Shown here: positions 1 through 10,640 of the stretch, piece by piece
How the letters are laid out: the number at the start of each line of letters is the position of its first letter
Position numbering within the stretch: the first letter of the stretch is position 1
DNA from: Andalucia godoyi
Lineage: Eukaryota; Discoba; Jakobea; Jakobida; Andaluciidae
Direction of reading: 5' to 3'
NCBI GenBank assembly: GCA_009859145.1
Contig: VRVR01000007.1
Coordinates: 359,326 to 423,325 of the forward strand
DNA: 64,000 nt
Made by a program: the position numbers and the translations under genes
Notes under the pieces: model-generated
Seen by the model: the letters and a program-made list of their open reading frames with translations, nothing else
The model's database searches: none
What the model was told of the DNA's origin: nothing

Positions 1-180
1 ACCCACAATCCGGCATCCTGCTACCGTGCAGTACACCACAGGAATATGGTCCGCAAGTTCCGACTCGAACACAGAGTAGAAATTCTGAGATCCACCAATC
101 GCCACAAGACTGTATGCATTCGTAAGACGAGAAAACACGCCAATCTCGGACGAATTCTCAAAAACCGCGCGGACTGCCAT
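1..180 (-). CDS. EIF6: Eukaryotic translation initiation factor 6, N-terminal part (partial at window edge)
   Basis: The reverse strand from the ATG at 178-180 reads [20 protein letters not shown] and continues with ...[19 protein letters not shown]... and ...[15 protein letters not shown], which is the start of eIF6/Tif6. In this family the protein binds the 60S subunit, prevents premature joining to 40S and is needed for 60S maturation in the nucleolus and cytoplasm. Only the first 60 codons are present; the rest lies beyond base 1. The gene diverges from the methionine synthase gene across a 733-bp spacer. No intron is seen in the visible part. Identification rests on near-continuous agreement with the highly conserved family N-terminus. 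Confidence 0.95.
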   Translation of the reverse strand, partial: MAVRAVFENSSEIGVFSRLTNAYSLVAIGGSQNFYSVFESELADHIPVVYCTVAGCRIVG

Positions 181-913
181 TGATTGAGCTTAGGATTTCA
201 CAGTTGGAAGAAGAACGCCAAATAAAATGAACAACGTGTCGTGTAGTACAGAGAAGTCAACCAACCAATCAAATAACACAATTAATATTTTAAATGTAAA
301 ATTTAAAATTTAGAAGGGAAAAAAAAAAGCAAATGACAAAGGAAAGATAATACAAAAACATTATATAAGAAAAGAAGGCGAAAGACAAAAACGCACCCCA
401 ATTGGACGATGCTTTGTGGGGTTTCCTCCCATTGAGAGAGGCAAAGCAAAGGAAAATGAAACAGCGAAAAAATCGCTTTCATGAATTAGGTGCGGAGACT
501 TGAATCAACACGAGTCTTACAGCCGCTGCCTCGGAAGATGTCGGGAATTTTCGGAGCGTTCTCGGCCCGCGAGGAGTCACTTCGCGCCAAAACAGAATGA
601 CAAAAATCTCTTTCATGGTTTGGTCACCAAGCGTTCCCCCCCCTCGATCCCCAACCTTTGTGTCTCCGAGACCCGAGATCCCGACGCTGTTTCCTCCCCC
701 AAATCCTCTTTGCGCCTTTCATGTTTCTTCTATCCTCTTTCTTCTTTTCTTCTTTTCTTCTTTTTCTTTTTCTTCTTCCTCTTCTTTTCATTTCATTGTT
801 TTATTCGTTTTCTTAAAAAGTCGTAATAGTTATAGTAATAATAATAATCCTTGTTCAAGAATTAAAAGTCTCGTGCAGCTAAAGAAGGACAAGAAGGAAG
901 GGAGAGCGAAAAA
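181..913. other. Divergent intergenic spacer between eIF6 and metH
   Basis: This spacer must hold both promoters. It has an AT-rich tract with ATTTAAAATT-like palindromic runs around 281-314 and a long pyrimidine tract (TTCTTTTC type) at about 727-800. The reading frames here are low-complexity and are not supported as genes. Confidence 0.7.
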
Positions 914-3900
914 ATGGTGTCGCGAGAATCGATTATTCGAAAGTTGTTCCAGGAGCGCATTTTGCTTATTGATGGAGCAATGGGAACCATGGTTCAGCGT
1001 CACAAGTTGCAGGAAAAGGATTTCCGAGGCAAGCGGTTTGTGGACCATTGTCATGACTTGAAAGGAAACAACGACATTCTTGTGCTTGTTCGCCCTGATG
1101 TGATTTCGGGGATCCACGAAGCATATTTGGAAGCGGGAGCTGATATTGTCGAGACAAACACATTCAACGGGACGAGCATTTCGCAGTCTGATTACAAGAT
1201 GGAGCACATTGTGTATGAAATCAACTTTACTGCGGCGAAACTGGCAAAAGCCGCCTGCGAAAAGTACTCTGCCATCACTCCGAACAAGCCCAGATTTGCG
1301 GCGGGTGCTATTGGACCAACGAACCGGACGGCATCGATCTCGCCCTCCGTGGAGAATCCAGCATTCCGAAACGTAACGTTTATGGAACTGGTCACTGCAT
1401 ACAAGGAGCAGATTTCTGGACTGGTGGATGGTGGGGCGGACATCTTGCTGGTCGAAACGATCTTTGATACGCTGAACGCAAAGGCTGCCTTGTTTGCGAT
1501 TGATGAGTACTGGGAGGAGCACCCAGCCTCCGAGAGATTGCCGACAATGATTTCAGGAACCATTGTAGATTTGTCCGGGCGGACGCTGTCGGGACAGACC
1601 ACAGAGGCATTCTACACGTCCGTGGCTCATGCGAAGCCTGTGTGCATTGGCCTGAACTGTGCTTTGGGTGCGGATCAGATGCGACCCTTCATGCAGCGAC
1701 TCAGCAATATTGCAGAGTGCTTCACACTCGCATATCCAAATGCCGGATTGCCCAATGCAATGGGTGGATACGATGAGACGCCGCAGCAATTTGCAGAAGC
1801 CGTCAAACAGTTCGCACTTGGCGGCCTGTTGAACATGGCTGGTGGCTGCTGTGGAACCACGCCAGACCATATCCGTGCTCTTGCGAAGGCCGTGGAGGGA
1901 GTCCGGCCTCGTATCACCAGTGATCCGTGCCCGTATTTACGGTTGTCTGGTTTGGAATGCTTCACTCTCACGCCCGATATCCGGTTCGTGAACGTTGGCG
2001 AACGGTGCAATGTTGCTGGATCTAAAGTTTTCAAAAAACACATCGTCGCAGGAGAGTACGACCAGGCGATGGAAATTGCTCGCAAGCAAGTGGAGAATGG
2101 TGCGCAGGTGATTGACATCAATTTTGACGACGGGCTGTTGGACGCCCATACGTGCATGCGCCGGTTTCTGAATCTGGCAATGACGGAGCCCGAGATTGCA
2201 AAGGTCCCGGTGATGGTGGATTCTTCCAAGTTTTCGGCGGTTGAGGCCGGTCTGCAGTGCATCCAGGGCAAGTCTATTGTGAATTCGATTTCGCTGAAGG
2301 AGGGTGAGGAGGCGTTCATGCGCACTGCCAGGATTGTCAAGCGATATGGAGCCGCCGTGATCGTGATGGCTTTTGACGAAAACGGCCAGGCTGTGGATGC
2401 GGACCGCAAGTTTGCAATTTGTGAGCGCGCATATCGGTTGTTGGTCGACAAGATTGGCTTTCCTCCACAGGACGTCATTTTTGACCCGAATATTTTGACG
2501 ATTGCCACCGGCATTGATGAGCATAACAACTATGGCGTCGAGTTCATCGAGGCTACTCGTCGCATCCGACAGAATCTGCCTGGAGCACACGTCTCAGGTG
2601 GTGTCTCCAATTTGTCCTTCTCTTTCCGAGGCCTGCAGGATTTGCGGGAAGCGATGCATTCTGTCTTCTTGTACCACGCAATTACTGCGGGCATGGATAT
2701 GGGTATCATTAATGCTGGAGCTCTCCCAATCTACGAAGACATTGACAAGAGTCTTCTTACTCTTCTTGAGGACGCAGTGCTGAACAAGAATCAGGAAGCC
2801 ACAGAGAAGCTGCTGGAGGAAGCGCAACGACAGCGCGAGGCAGGCTCGCAGACGTCAGGGAAGACTGGAGTTTCCGCTGTTCAGGATGCTTGGCGCCTTT
2901 TGCCGGTGAACGACCGCCTCAAGCATGCCCTTGTGAAGGGTGTGGTGGAGTTCATCGACGAAGATGTTGAGCTTGCCCGCCAGGCTGCTACTCGTCCTCT
3001 GGATGTGATCGAAGGGCCCTTGATGGCTGGCATGAACTATGTCGGCGATCTGTTCGGTGCTGGAAAGATGTTTCTCCCCCAGGTTATCAAATCCGCTCGT
3101 GTCATGAAGAGGGCAGTGGCGCATCTCATTCCGTTCATGGAAGCCGAGAAGTTGAAGCAACAACAAGCGGCTGGTGAAGCCGAAACAGGAAACAGGCAGA
3201 AGACTGTCGTGCTTGCGACGGTGAAAGGTGATGTTCACGATATTGGAAAGAACATCGTCGGAGTCGTTCTGGGGTGCAACAACTATCGCGTTGTTGATCT
3301 GGGTGTCATGTGCCCCTGCGAGACAATTCTGGATGCCGTCCTACGGGAGAAGGCCGATATCCTCGGCCTTTCCGGGCTTATCACTCCATCTCTTGACGAA
3401 ATGGTTCATGTTTCCAGAGAGATGCAGCGCCGAGGAATGGCTCCCCTGCCGATGCTCATCGGTGGAGCAACTACATCTCGCATGCACACTGCAGTGAAGA
3501 TTGCCCCACAGTACAGCGGACCCGCAATTCATGTTCTGGATGCTTCGCGAGCTGTTGCCGTTTGTTCGGCCTTGCTGGATGATTCTCAACGTTCTACGTA
3601 CATGGACGATATCCGCGAGACGTACCAGGAAATGCGCGAAGAACACGAAGCGTCCCTTTCCGACCGACGGTTCCTTTCGCTTGAGCAAGCTCGTGCACGC
3701 CGATTTAATATTGATGCCGAGCCCGTCAAGAAAGGATCTCTGAAACCCCGTGTAGTTGGTGTTCAGGTGCTGGATAACTTTCCCCTTGAGGACTTGATTC
3801 CGTTCATTGACTGGAATCCGTTCTTCCAGATTTGGCAAATCCGTGGCAAGTATCCCAATCGCAACTATCCCAAGGTCTTCGATGATGAGACTGTTGGAGA

Positions 3901-4687
3901 AGAGGCAAAGAAGTTGTTCAATGATGCCCAGGCAATGCTCAAAGTTATCACGGACAAGAAGCTCTTGACTGCACGTGGTATTGTTGCCATCTATCCTGCA
4001 CTGGCCCGCGGAGACGATGTTGTGTTGTTTGATCCGGAGAATGAGGCTGTGGAAATCGGTACTCTGCATGGGTTGCGTCAGCAAGCGGAGAAGGACAACG
4101 TAGGAGATGCGTATATGTGCATTTCCGATTTTGTCCTCTCCGAGAACGCTGCGACTGCTGGAGTGAAGGACCATGTTGGTTTGTTTGCAGTTTCAACCGG
4201 ATTCGGTCTGGATGCCTTGGTGCATCAGTATGAAAAGGTTGAAATGGATGACTATCGAGCCATCATGGCCAAGGCCATTGCAGATCGGCTTGCAGAAGCA
4301 TTTGCCGAGCACTTGCACAAGCTGGTTCGTGAACAGACCTGGGGATATGCGTCTGGCGAGCACTTGTCCACAGACGACTTGCTACGAGTGAAGTACCAGG
4401 GCATCCGCCCAGCACCCGGCTATCCGTCGCAGCCGGACCACACGGAAAAGCAAACCATGTGGGACATTGCGCGCATTTTCCAGCGGACGGGTATTGCTTT
4501 GACGGACTCCTTTGCAATGGTTCCTGCTGCATCTGTATCTGGGCTGTACTTTGCCCACCCGGACTCCAAGTATTTTGCAGTTGGAAAAGTGCAAAAGGAT
4601 CAAATCGTGGACTACGCGCGACGAAAGAACATGTCTCTGCAGGATGTCGAGCGCTGGCTGTCACCGATCCTCTCTTATGACCCATAA
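914..4687 (+). CDS. metH: Cobalamin-dependent methionine synthase (5-methyltetrahydrofolate-homocysteine methyltransferase)
   Basis: Full-length four-module MetH of 1257 residues (E. coli 1227). It transfers the methyl group of 5-methyl-THF to homocysteine through cob(I)alamin. The N-terminal homocysteine module (about 10-330) has GAMGTM and the zinc ligands C249, C312 and C313 (GGCCGT). The pterin-binding module follows (about 350-630, [14 protein letters not shown]). The B12 module has DVHDIGKN with the lower axial ligand H775. The C-terminal AdoMet reactivation module ends with [15 protein letters not shown]. All catalytic landmarks are intact, so the enzyme should be active and would need a B12 supply. 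The start is the first ATG, with A-rich context. There is no intron over 3.8 kb and no metE in the window. Confidence 0.98.
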   Translation: MVSRESIIRKLFQERILLIDGAMGTMVQRHKLQEKDFRGKRFVDHCHDLKGNNDILVLVRPDVISGIHEAYLEAGADIVETNTFNGTSISQSDYKMEHIVYEINFTAAKLAKAACEKYSAITPNKPRFAAGAIGPTNRTASISPSVENPAFRNVTFMELVTAYKEQISGLVDGGADILLVETIFDTLNAKAALFAIDEYWEEHPASERLPTMISGTIVDLSGRTLSGQTTEAFYTSVAHAKPVCIGLNCALGADQMRPFMQRLSNIAECFTLAYPNAGLPNAMGGYDETPQQFAEAVKQFALGGLLNMAGGCCGTTPDHIRALAKAVEGVRPRITSDPCPYLRLSGLECFTLTPDIRFVNVGERCNVAGSKVFKKHIVAGEYDQAMEIARKQVENGAQVIDINFDDGLLDAHTCMRRFLNLAMTEPEIAKVPVMVDSSKFSAVEAGLQCIQGKSIVNSISLKEGEEAFMRTARIVKRYGAAVIVMAFDENGQAVDADRKFAICERAYRLLVDKIGFPPQDVIFDPNILTIATGIDEHNNYGVEFIEATRRIRQNLPGAHVSGGVSNLSFSFRGLQDLREAMHSVFLYHAITAGMDMGIINAGALPIYEDIDKSLLTLLEDAVLNKNQEATEKLLEEAQRQREAGSQTSGKTGVSAVQDAWRLLPVNDRLKHALVKGVVEFIDEDVELARQAATRPLDVIEGPLMAGMNYVGDLFGAGKMFLPQVIKSARVMKRAVAHLIPFMEAEKLKQQQAAGEAETGNRQKTVVLATVKGDVHDIGKNIVGVVLGCNNYRVVDLGVMCPCETILDAVLREKADILGLSGLITPSLDEMVHVSREMQRRGMAPLPMLIGGATTSRMHTAVKIAPQYSGPAIHVLDASRAVAVCSALLDDSQRSTYMDDIRETYQEMREEHEASLSDRRFLSLEQARARRFNIDAEPVKKGSLKPRVVGVQVLDNFPLEDLIPFIDWNPFFQIWQIRGKYPNRNYPKVFDDETVGEEAKKLFNDAQAMLKVITDKKLLTARGIVAIYPALARGDDVVLFDPENEAVEIGTLHGLRQQAEKDNVGDAYMCISDFVLSENAATAGVKDHVGLFAVSTGFGLDALVHQYEKVEMDDYRAIMAKAIADRLAEAFAEHLHKLVREQTWGYASGEHLSTDDLLRVKYQGIRPAPGYPSQPDHTEKQTMWDIARIFQRTGIALTDSFAMVPAASVSGLYFAHPDSKYFAVGKVQKDQIVDYARRKNMSLQDVERWLSPILSYDP

Positions 4688-4991
4688 TTCTTATCCCTTC
4701 TCCTTCCCAACGTGGCACCAACTTTGCACTGCACCTTTTGTCTGGGCGGTATTGATTATTTTCTTCATCTTCTGTTTCTGTAATTCTCCAAAATAAGAAA
4801 ACAGATGTGCGTCCTTAAAATGAAAGATACAATGAGAAAGCTGAGAAGCGCAATCACATACGTGTGATTTTACAGTGTAATAAATGAAACAGAACGAAAA
4901 GCAGGGCGATGCGGATGATGCAACGATGCACCCATGGCATTGTCGGGAGCGAGAAGAAAAATTAAAAAACAAAAATTATAATAATATAATG

Positions 4992-5082
4992 TAAAGAAAG
5001 AAAAGAAAAGAAAAGAGAAGAAAGGAGAAGAAAAGAGAAGAAAGGAGAAGAAAGGAGAAGAAAGGAGAAGAAAGGAGACAAA
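4992..5082. repeat. Purine minisatellite (AAGAAAGGAG / AAAGAAAAG)
   Basis: An uninterrupted run of GAAAGAAAAG, AGAAGAAAGG and GGAGAAGAAA units lies just downstream of the 3' end of the reverse-strand gene at 5098. It is a simple-sequence tract in the 3' spacer shared with the convergent metH. Confidence 0.9.
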
Positions 5083-5097
5083 CAAAGATACTGGCAA

Positions 5098-6192
5098 TCA
5101 CGAACGCGAGCCGCTTGTCAAGTGAAAAATACCCAAAATGTGCAAAAAGAACGGCTGGACTATTGACGGAAGGACCGCCTTCACGAAATCTTCAAAGATG
5201 TACCACCGCGTCGACGGAGGTCCTTGTGCAACTTGCGCTTGGGAGCTGTCCTGCATGTCGACATCTTGCTGTTCCTCCTTCTCTAGGACGCCCTTTACGT
5301 GATCTGCAGTTTGTGCAGACTTTTTGGCGTCCATGTACCGCATTTCCGCGTCGCTTTCTTCCACGAGTCTCGATGCGTCCATGACAGCAGCTTCTTCGAC
5401 CAGCTTTCCCGCATCAATCACCATCGGAGCCGACGCATCCTCTCCCGGTGTGCTGATCGCAGCCATCTGCACAAACCTGTTCGATGGCAACCGTGGCGGT
5501 GGCGGAGACGACTGCGGCTGCGGCTGCGGCTGCGACTGCGTTGCAGAATTTGGCTCGGAAAACGTAACCCCCATTCGTAGGGATCCCCGGTGCGACTCCA
5601 GATTCGCAACCTGTGAGGAATCAACTGACATTGCCGCTCGGCGACCGGACACAGACGAAGCCTTGAGCACCGCTGTCTTTGACAAGAGAGGCGCCTTCCC
5701 CAAAGGATAATTCGCATCGTTTCGAGCCGAGTTCCTCAACGGCCTGTTCAATCGCAGGCCTGCATTTCGCATACTGGCGGACATCACTCGATTCGCAACA
5801 GCTTTCGCAGCCGAGTAGTCGAAGTTCCCAGTTCTGCGGACCTTGAACACCGGTTCTGCAGGCCGTTCTTTCGCATACACGTCGTCAGCCTGCAAAAAAG
5901 CAGCCTTTCTCGACGCATTTCGACACATGATCTTTGCGACTGTTGCGAATTCCATTCGAGAAACTGCTTTTCGCACACACTCATGCGAAACGGCGCGTGC
6001 CACGTGACGAACATCAACCATCTTCTTGTCCACGGTTGTTGCTGGACGAGACGAGCCTCTTGTCGTCGGCGCTCGCGAGCTTCTCGACACATCCAGTGCA
6101 GCAAGCAACGATGCCCGAGAGCACAGCGACGCCGCAAGGTTCTCGCAGTACCTGTGAAGCAATGGCCGTTCATAGTATGCATCAACTGACAT
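5098..6192 (-). CDS. Unrecognised protein, 364 aa
   Basis: A single frame of 364 residues starts at the ATG at 6190-6192. I recognise no family. Residues about 1-200 are basic and rich in Arg, Ala and Ser. Residues about 215-235 are a Gln/Pro/Ser run (a GCTGCG-type repeat in the DNA). The region about 240-325 is acidic and predicted disordered. The C-terminus (about 333-360) is hydrophobic with aromatic residues and could be a membrane-anchoring or buried helix. Composition and length suggest a real gene, but it could contain unseen introns. It is convergent with metH, with its 3' end followed by a purine minisatellite. Confidence 0.6.
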   Translation of the reverse strand: MSVDAYYERPLLHRYCENLAASLCSRASLLAALDVSRSSRAPTTRGSSRPATTVDKKMVDVRHVARAVSHECVRKAVSRMEFATVAKIMCRNASRKAAFLQADDVYAKERPAEPVFKVRRTGNFDYSAAKAVANRVMSASMRNAGLRLNRPLRNSARNDANYPLGKAPLLSKTAVLKASSVSGRRAAMSVDSSQVANLESHRGSLRMGVTFSEPNSATQSQPQPQPQSSPPPPRLPSNRFVQMAAISTPGEDASAPMVIDAGKLVEEAAVMDASRLVEESDAEMRYMDAKKSAQTADHVKGVLEKEEQQDVDMQDSSQAQVAQGPPSTRWYIFEDFVKAVLPSIVQPFFLHILGIFHLTSGSRS

Positions 6193-7000
6193 TTTCCAGC
6201 CCCCTCCAATATATAAATGAATAAAACAAACACAATATATACATACGTATATAAATATGTAGCTTTTAAAAAAGTAGTTGGATATCCAAGCAATGGCAAA
6301 CTAGCCAGTGATGAAGCATTAGAGGAGACAGGCTTTCGGAAACGTGATCAAAAAGCCTTCTTTTGATCGTTCGAGTGCCGACATCCTTGATGCTAGGCTG
6401 CTAGAACCTGTTCGAATCCGAGGGATTATGCAATTAGGACAACACCTCCAAACCCAGATATTGCATTGATTGTTGATTGACAATGATGTGCGCTACATCT
6501 GCATTGGACCCGACACTTTGCACCTCCAGAGGAAACTACAATTACAAGTGCACCACGACAAAATCGGGATATGTCGCTCCGTCGTCCGCGGCTGCCTTCT
6601 CGTCCTCGGTATTCGTTGCGGCACTGCTCGTTGCCATCTTCGCAGCCATTTTTGCACAGTAAAAATTAAAAAAACATTTCACAGTACAGCATCTTCCGCG
6701 CAGTAACACACAAATCGAGTACGGTGATGCCGTCCAAGCAAGCAAAAAGTACAGCACTGGGAATTCCCGAGTGGTCACCCACCTCAGTACTACTCCAGCC
6801 TGAGAGCACTTGACTTCGCAAATCGGACGGGATGCGGTATTTTCACTCTAGTATGGCCGTACCTGAGATCTATCGTCTTTCGCACAGCCTTGGTGTTACC
6901 GGTTGATGTCGTTGTTGTTGTGGCGGCGGCGGCGTAGGTGTGCAGGTCGACGCCCAATGAGACGCTGTCGGATATTGACAACCGATTCCTTATAATCGCT
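6193..7000. other. Gene-poor spacer before the repeat locus
   Basis: No recognised gene. The only frame of note is the short hydrophobic-tailed one at 6483-6662, listed separately. A tRNA-like GTTCGAATCC at about 6411 does not fold into a T arm. Confidence 0.5.
6483..6662 (+). CDS. Possible small membrane-anchored protein, 59 aa
   Basis: A short frame has four cysteines or near-cysteine motifs in its first half, a Ser/Ala-rich stretch, and ends in a strongly hydrophobic segment (SSVFVAALLVAIFAAIFAQ). This resembles a tail anchor or the C-terminal signal of a GPI-anchored protein. No homologue is recognised. The frame could be the last exon of a longer gene, or chance. Confidence 0.25.
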   Translation: MMCATSALDPTLCTSRGNYNYKCTTTKSGYVAPSSAAAFSSSVFVAALLVAIFAAIFAQ

Positions 7001-7122
7001 GATGGGTGATGAAGCTGACTGTAAAAGTCCCTTTTTACGCCAAATAATCTGTTTAAGGCGCAGCATGCAAGCCAAATGTTTGGAGAGGCTTTGGGTTGGA
7101 CGCCTACATTATACACTGAACA
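7001..7122 (-). repeat. Dispersed repeat, block B plus element terminus (locus 1)
   Basis: Read on the reverse strand, 7100-7001 matches 60064-60167 closely (CCAACCCAAA..CCAAACAT..GCATGCTGC..ACTTTTACA..CACCCATC). The adjoining bases 7122-7101 (CAGTGTATAATGTAGGCG in reverse) match the terminus at 61084-61103 and, more loosely, 10641-10662. The match is direct sequence similarity between distant sites; its function is unknown. Confidence 0.85.
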
Positions 7123-7302
7123 NNNNNNNNNNNNNNNNNNNNNNNNNNNNNNNNNNNNNNNNNNNNNNNNNNNNNNNNNNNNNNNNNNNNNNNNNNNNNN
7201 NNNNNNNNNNNNNNNNNNNNNNNNNNNNNNNNNNNNNNNNNNNNNNNNNNNNNNNNNNNNNNNNNNNNNNNNNNNNNNNNNNNNNNNNNNNNNNNNNNNN
7301 NN
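7123..7302. other. Assembly gap (180 N)
   Basis: A run of 180 undetermined bases lies inside the dispersed repeat. The equivalent interval in the second copy (between 61011 and 61082) is only about 70 bp, so the N count is probably a placeholder or the copy carries extra sequence. Confidence 1.
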
Positions 7303-7600
7303 GATAGGCCCCAACATGCCTCGCGGCGCTCTTCAGATAGATGTTCCGCGCTCCGTTCCCAATCTCGATCAATCTGCGAGCCACTTTTCTCAGCGTGACA
7401 CGTTGTTCCTGAGAAGGGTGCATTTTGATTCCGACGGCCCTAGCAGCAGGCGCTTTCGTGTCCTCAGTTGCAGCGCGATTGGTGCACCTGGAGATACGAG
7501 AGGGAGAGGCGGTAGGCGTTGTGACACGTGGTCTCTTAGTAGGTCTGCGGGACCTAGGAGGCCCTGCATCGGGCGGCGTCGGCGTAGGCGAATGCGTCAT
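7303..7600 (-). CDS. Small basic protein of the dispersed repeat (cut by assembly gap)
   Basis: The ATG at 7598-7600 opens 99 codons running into the N gap. The N-terminal half is Thr/Pro/Arg-rich (MTHSPTPTPPDAGPPRSRRP). The second half contains VARRLIEIGNGARNIYLK and continues to RHVGAY. The same C-terminal half is found at 60918-61011 with NA/SA-type substitutions and continues there to PLPGNGMKD and a stop. A shorter decayed version at 10717-10785 ends RVGAYPLPNQ-stop. I do not recognise the family. Repeated occurrence of the same frame and stop region suggests it was coding in the element ancestor. Confidence 0.45.
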
Positions 7601-7854
7601 CCCAGCGCACTCACGCCCATATTTGAATTAAAAAAGTGAAACCAAAAAAAGTGAAACCAACGAATGATAGAATAGATGGCTACGGATGTTGCGTTAAAGA
7701 GTGTCGAAAAAACGGAGCCTGCGTCACCGGCTGAATTTTGGCCGAGCGTGCGTAAGCACGGATTCCTGTGAAGCAAACGTGCCAGTGTCGGCCAGTATTG
7801 ACCGTGTCTGTTTATATGTACTTCCTTCCGTATGCATGACAACGACGTGTTATT
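7303..7854 (-). repeat. Dispersed repeat, block A (locus 1)
   Basis: Read in reverse, 7854-7640 matches 60641-60860 (AATAACACGTC..., ...GACACGGTCAATACTGGCC..., ...GGTTTCACTTTT), and 7385-7303 matches 60925-61011. Between these, locus 1 has about 220 bp, encoding the Arg/Pro-rich N-terminus of the internal frame, that locus 2 lacks. Block A therefore has a conserved upstream segment of about 210 bp, then a reading frame, then the terminus at 7122-7101 beyond the gap. Confidence 0.85.
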
Positions 7855-7943
7855 AAAAAATAAATGAATGGTTGATGCTGGTTATTAGTTGGTTTGTGTG
7901 TGCGTGAGGGGCTTCAGCAAATACGAATGAGGAATGTTTGGTA

Positions 7944-10079
7944 ATGAGCTTGTATGCGTACGTTTGTAGTCTCTTGCGTTCGACGGTTGCAGCGAACGAC
8001 CCGAAGTTTCTCTTGTTTCTGCTGCTCAAGTCGATCCGGAAAGAGACAGTTCTTCCGAGGCCGCTGTGCAGTTTTGTACATTATGTGCTCAAGTGCGCAT
8101 GCATCAAATCAAAATCTGTGTTCGCGTTGATTGTGCAGCACTTTCCCGAAGTTTTTGGGACGCAGGTTGGGTTTGGCCTCATTTGCGAAGTACCAGTATC
8201 CTACATGGAGTTACTGGCGAGTCCGCGAATCCCAGTCTTGTCGGAATTGGAGAACCTGTTGGTCTGCACAGATGCCTTGGACGTTCACTGGAACAGCTTG
8301 GGAATTCTCCAGCGTCTGAGGCTGTCCTTGTTTGAACTCGATGCTCTGCTGTCCAAATTTGCGTATTGCATAGCTGTGGATAATGCCAGTCGTTCTCCTT
8401 TGTCAAATATTTTCCCTCCTTTGCCATCATCATCGTCATCATCGTTGCCAGCTGACATGAATGCACCAACGCTATTGGATAAGAAAAAGTCGAGTGTATC
8501 CTCCAGCAAAAGGGTCTCGTTTCGGGACTTCATTGCACAGTTTCAGCAACAGCAGGAGGCAAAAGATGAAGTTTCTTCTGCCGACTCAGACTCCATCCAT
8601 GAATATGTCCCGCCAATTTCTGCGCTTTCTTCAGGTCATGTACTGCATCGTGCAAAACCGGGTTTGGTGGATTGGCTTGCGCTCATGTTTCCTGGACAAC
8701 CGGTGGTGAGTACTAATGCGCTGGCTCGATTTCCAAGAGACGTCTTTCAGATCAAGGATCAAATCCGGATTACCGTTCCCCGAGTGTCATTTTGCGAGTT
8801 GCGGGGAGCGTTGCAACGCGTGTTTCGAGTGCTGCTTGCTGGTCAAGTCATGATGCTGCGTTGGAGCGAGTTCATTCGTCAGTCCATGCCTGTACTTCGA
8901 ATTGCACAGCTGCGCGTACGGCTTTGCAAGAATGAGATTCTACAGATAATGCGGTTGAAACAGTCCATTGTTCGCATCAGAAGGCAAATGACTGTGCTGA
9001 GAATGTTTGCTGCGGCATTCAAACAAAATGTAGCGCAGTTGGTGGAAATTGCTCCCAGAATGAGGGACATTCAGACCAGCGAGAAGCGAAAGAGGTTTTC
9101 GGAAATTGTGGCTTTGCAGTTTGCGGAATGGTGCGAGAGGAGCCAAAATCATGGTCCGGTCGTTGGTAAAGTGCAGGCTGCGAAGGACGGTGCTCGGCAC
9201 GCATTATTCGATGCGCTTTTGAACCGATTGCTCCCCAAGGCGGCTACAGATCAGACCGTGTGGATCACTTGTTTGTACTTGTGTGCCAAATGCTCTCCTC
9301 GCCTCTTGCGAAAGCTTAAATTTCCGATCCCGCTGTCTGAATGTACACCCGAGGATGAGTGCCCAAGCACCCGAAGTGTCCGTCTCCTTGCGGCTCATAT
9401 GTGCACGTTTCACTGGTCATTGGTGGTTCGAAGCGTCGCGCAAGCGCTTTCCAAGGAATTTGATGTGTGTGTTCCCAAGAACGTCCTGCATCGCGGGTGG
9501 GTTTCCACGAAAAACTTGGATCTCTTGCTTTCTCTGTATGCTCCTTTATGCCGAATCTCGGTGCTCTCGATTGGGCGTTCCGGATCGTTGGGACACCTGA
9601 CCTCGCTGTCTCAAGAACAGCCCGAATTCCCAGTGGATTGGGATGCAGAGCTTTCACAGCATCTGGAAACTCTGGATGTGTTGCGCTTGATTCAATCTGT
9701 TGTGCGTGCGCATGTGATTGACGTGACGAAGTGTGTGGAGTTGTTGGATGAGCGTCAGATGACAGCGATTGCACGCCAGTATGTTTTAATCAGCTACGGG
9801 CGTGGATGCCGCCCTCGATTGTGGACTACGGAAGCATATGCGCAGTACGAGTCGTTGGTCCGCCAGTTTTGTTCCCTGCTTCTGCGGCACGAAACAGGCG
9901 AGTCGCGGTCTGCTGACGAGCAAATCTCGCGGTTCATGATTTCCCCGCTGCTGAGCGCCGCGCTGGCACAGTGTGAACGATTTGTGGACGCATCGACGCG
10001 CTTGGTCGATCTGACGCAAGCCGTTCCTGTTTTGCCTGTCCGTGCGTTCACAATCTTGTGGTCGGGCGTGGAGATGTAG
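7944..10079 (+). CDS. Unrecognised mostly helical protein, 711 aa
   Basis: A frame of 711 residues begins at the first ATG in frame (7944); the open frame extends two codons upstream to a TTG. Leu, Val, Ala and Arg dominate and the predicted structure is largely helical, like an alpha-solenoid or scaffold protein. A Ser-rich, low-complexity insert sits at about 158-215, followed by a conserved-looking block with many Cys residues (about 420-560). It has no signal peptide and no clear membrane helix. I see no catalytic motif and cannot place it. The length and even codon use support a real gene. Confidence 0.75.
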   Translation: MSLYAYVCSLLRSTVAANDPKFLLFLLLKSIRKETVLPRPLCSFVHYVLKCACIKSKSVFALIVQHFPEVFGTQVGFGLICEVPVSYMELLASPRIPVLSELENLLVCTDALDVHWNSLGILQRLRLSLFELDALLSKFAYCIAVDNASRSPLSNIFPPLPSSSSSSLPADMNAPTLLDKKKSSVSSSKRVSFRDFIAQFQQQQEAKDEVSSADSDSIHEYVPPISALSSGHVLHRAKPGLVDWLALMFPGQPVVSTNALARFPRDVFQIKDQIRITVPRVSFCELRGALQRVFRVLLAGQVMMLRWSEFIRQSMPVLRIAQLRVRLCKNEILQIMRLKQSIVRIRRQMTVLRMFAAAFKQNVAQLVEIAPRMRDIQTSEKRKRFSEIVALQFAEWCERSQNHGPVVGKVQAAKDGARHALFDALLNRLLPKAATDQTVWITCLYLCAKCSPRLLRKLKFPIPLSECTPEDECPSTRSVRLLAAHMCTFHWSLVVRSVAQALSKEFDVCVPKNVLHRGWVSTKNLDLLLSLYAPLCRISVLSIGRSGSLGHLTSLSQEQPEFPVDWDAELSQHLETLDVLRLIQSVVRAHVIDVTKCVELLDERQMTAIARQYVLISYGRGCRPRLWTTEAYAQYESLVRQFCSLLLRHETGESRSADEQISRFMISPLLSAALAQCERFVDASTRLVDLTQAVPVLPVRAFTILWSGVEM

Positions 10080-10640
10080 CGTGGATCTTTTATTATCCCA
10101 TCCACCGGTTCTTGTCGGCTTTGGCCAGGCCCTCTAGCACGTGGGAACAAATGTGGACTTTTCACGAGTCTGCCGATTCAGAAGAACAAGGCAAATTCGT
10201 GGAGCCGTGGCTATCCGTCGTGATCCACACACCGCTACTGTTTTGTGCTGTGTCCTTTTCCTTTTGCTGCAACTCTAGTTCGGCACCCAAGGACGAATGC
10301 TCAGCGCACCGTTTCTGTCACGTGAGACAACGGGCATGCACAACGTCACCAATCCTGCTTGTTCTATCAATGAATGAAGACCATTCATGTCAAAAATACG
10401 CATGGACGCGGTGTTTGGGATCCCTTCGTCCGTGAAGTGGAAAGCACGATCATGCCTGCAAGAACCACCGAGTCAAAGAAAGGAGGCGCTGGTAGAAAAC
10501 GCAAAAGCGAAAGAAAATTCAGGCTTTTGCTTGTTTGCATGTTTGAACGGAAGGATTGCTCAGGCTTTTTGGATCAAGTGTTTTTTTTTTAAATATTATT
10601 TTTGTAATATGAATATAGTACTATTAAATATTGCGCTTGC

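Noticed and set aside
1675-2529. 284-codon reverse-strand frame inside metH
   Set aside because: Fully antisense to an intact, conserved gene; composition is that of a shadow frame.
6378-6432. tRNA-like GTTCGAATCC
   Set aside because: Bases flanking the loop do not pair into a T stem and there is no acceptor or D arm.
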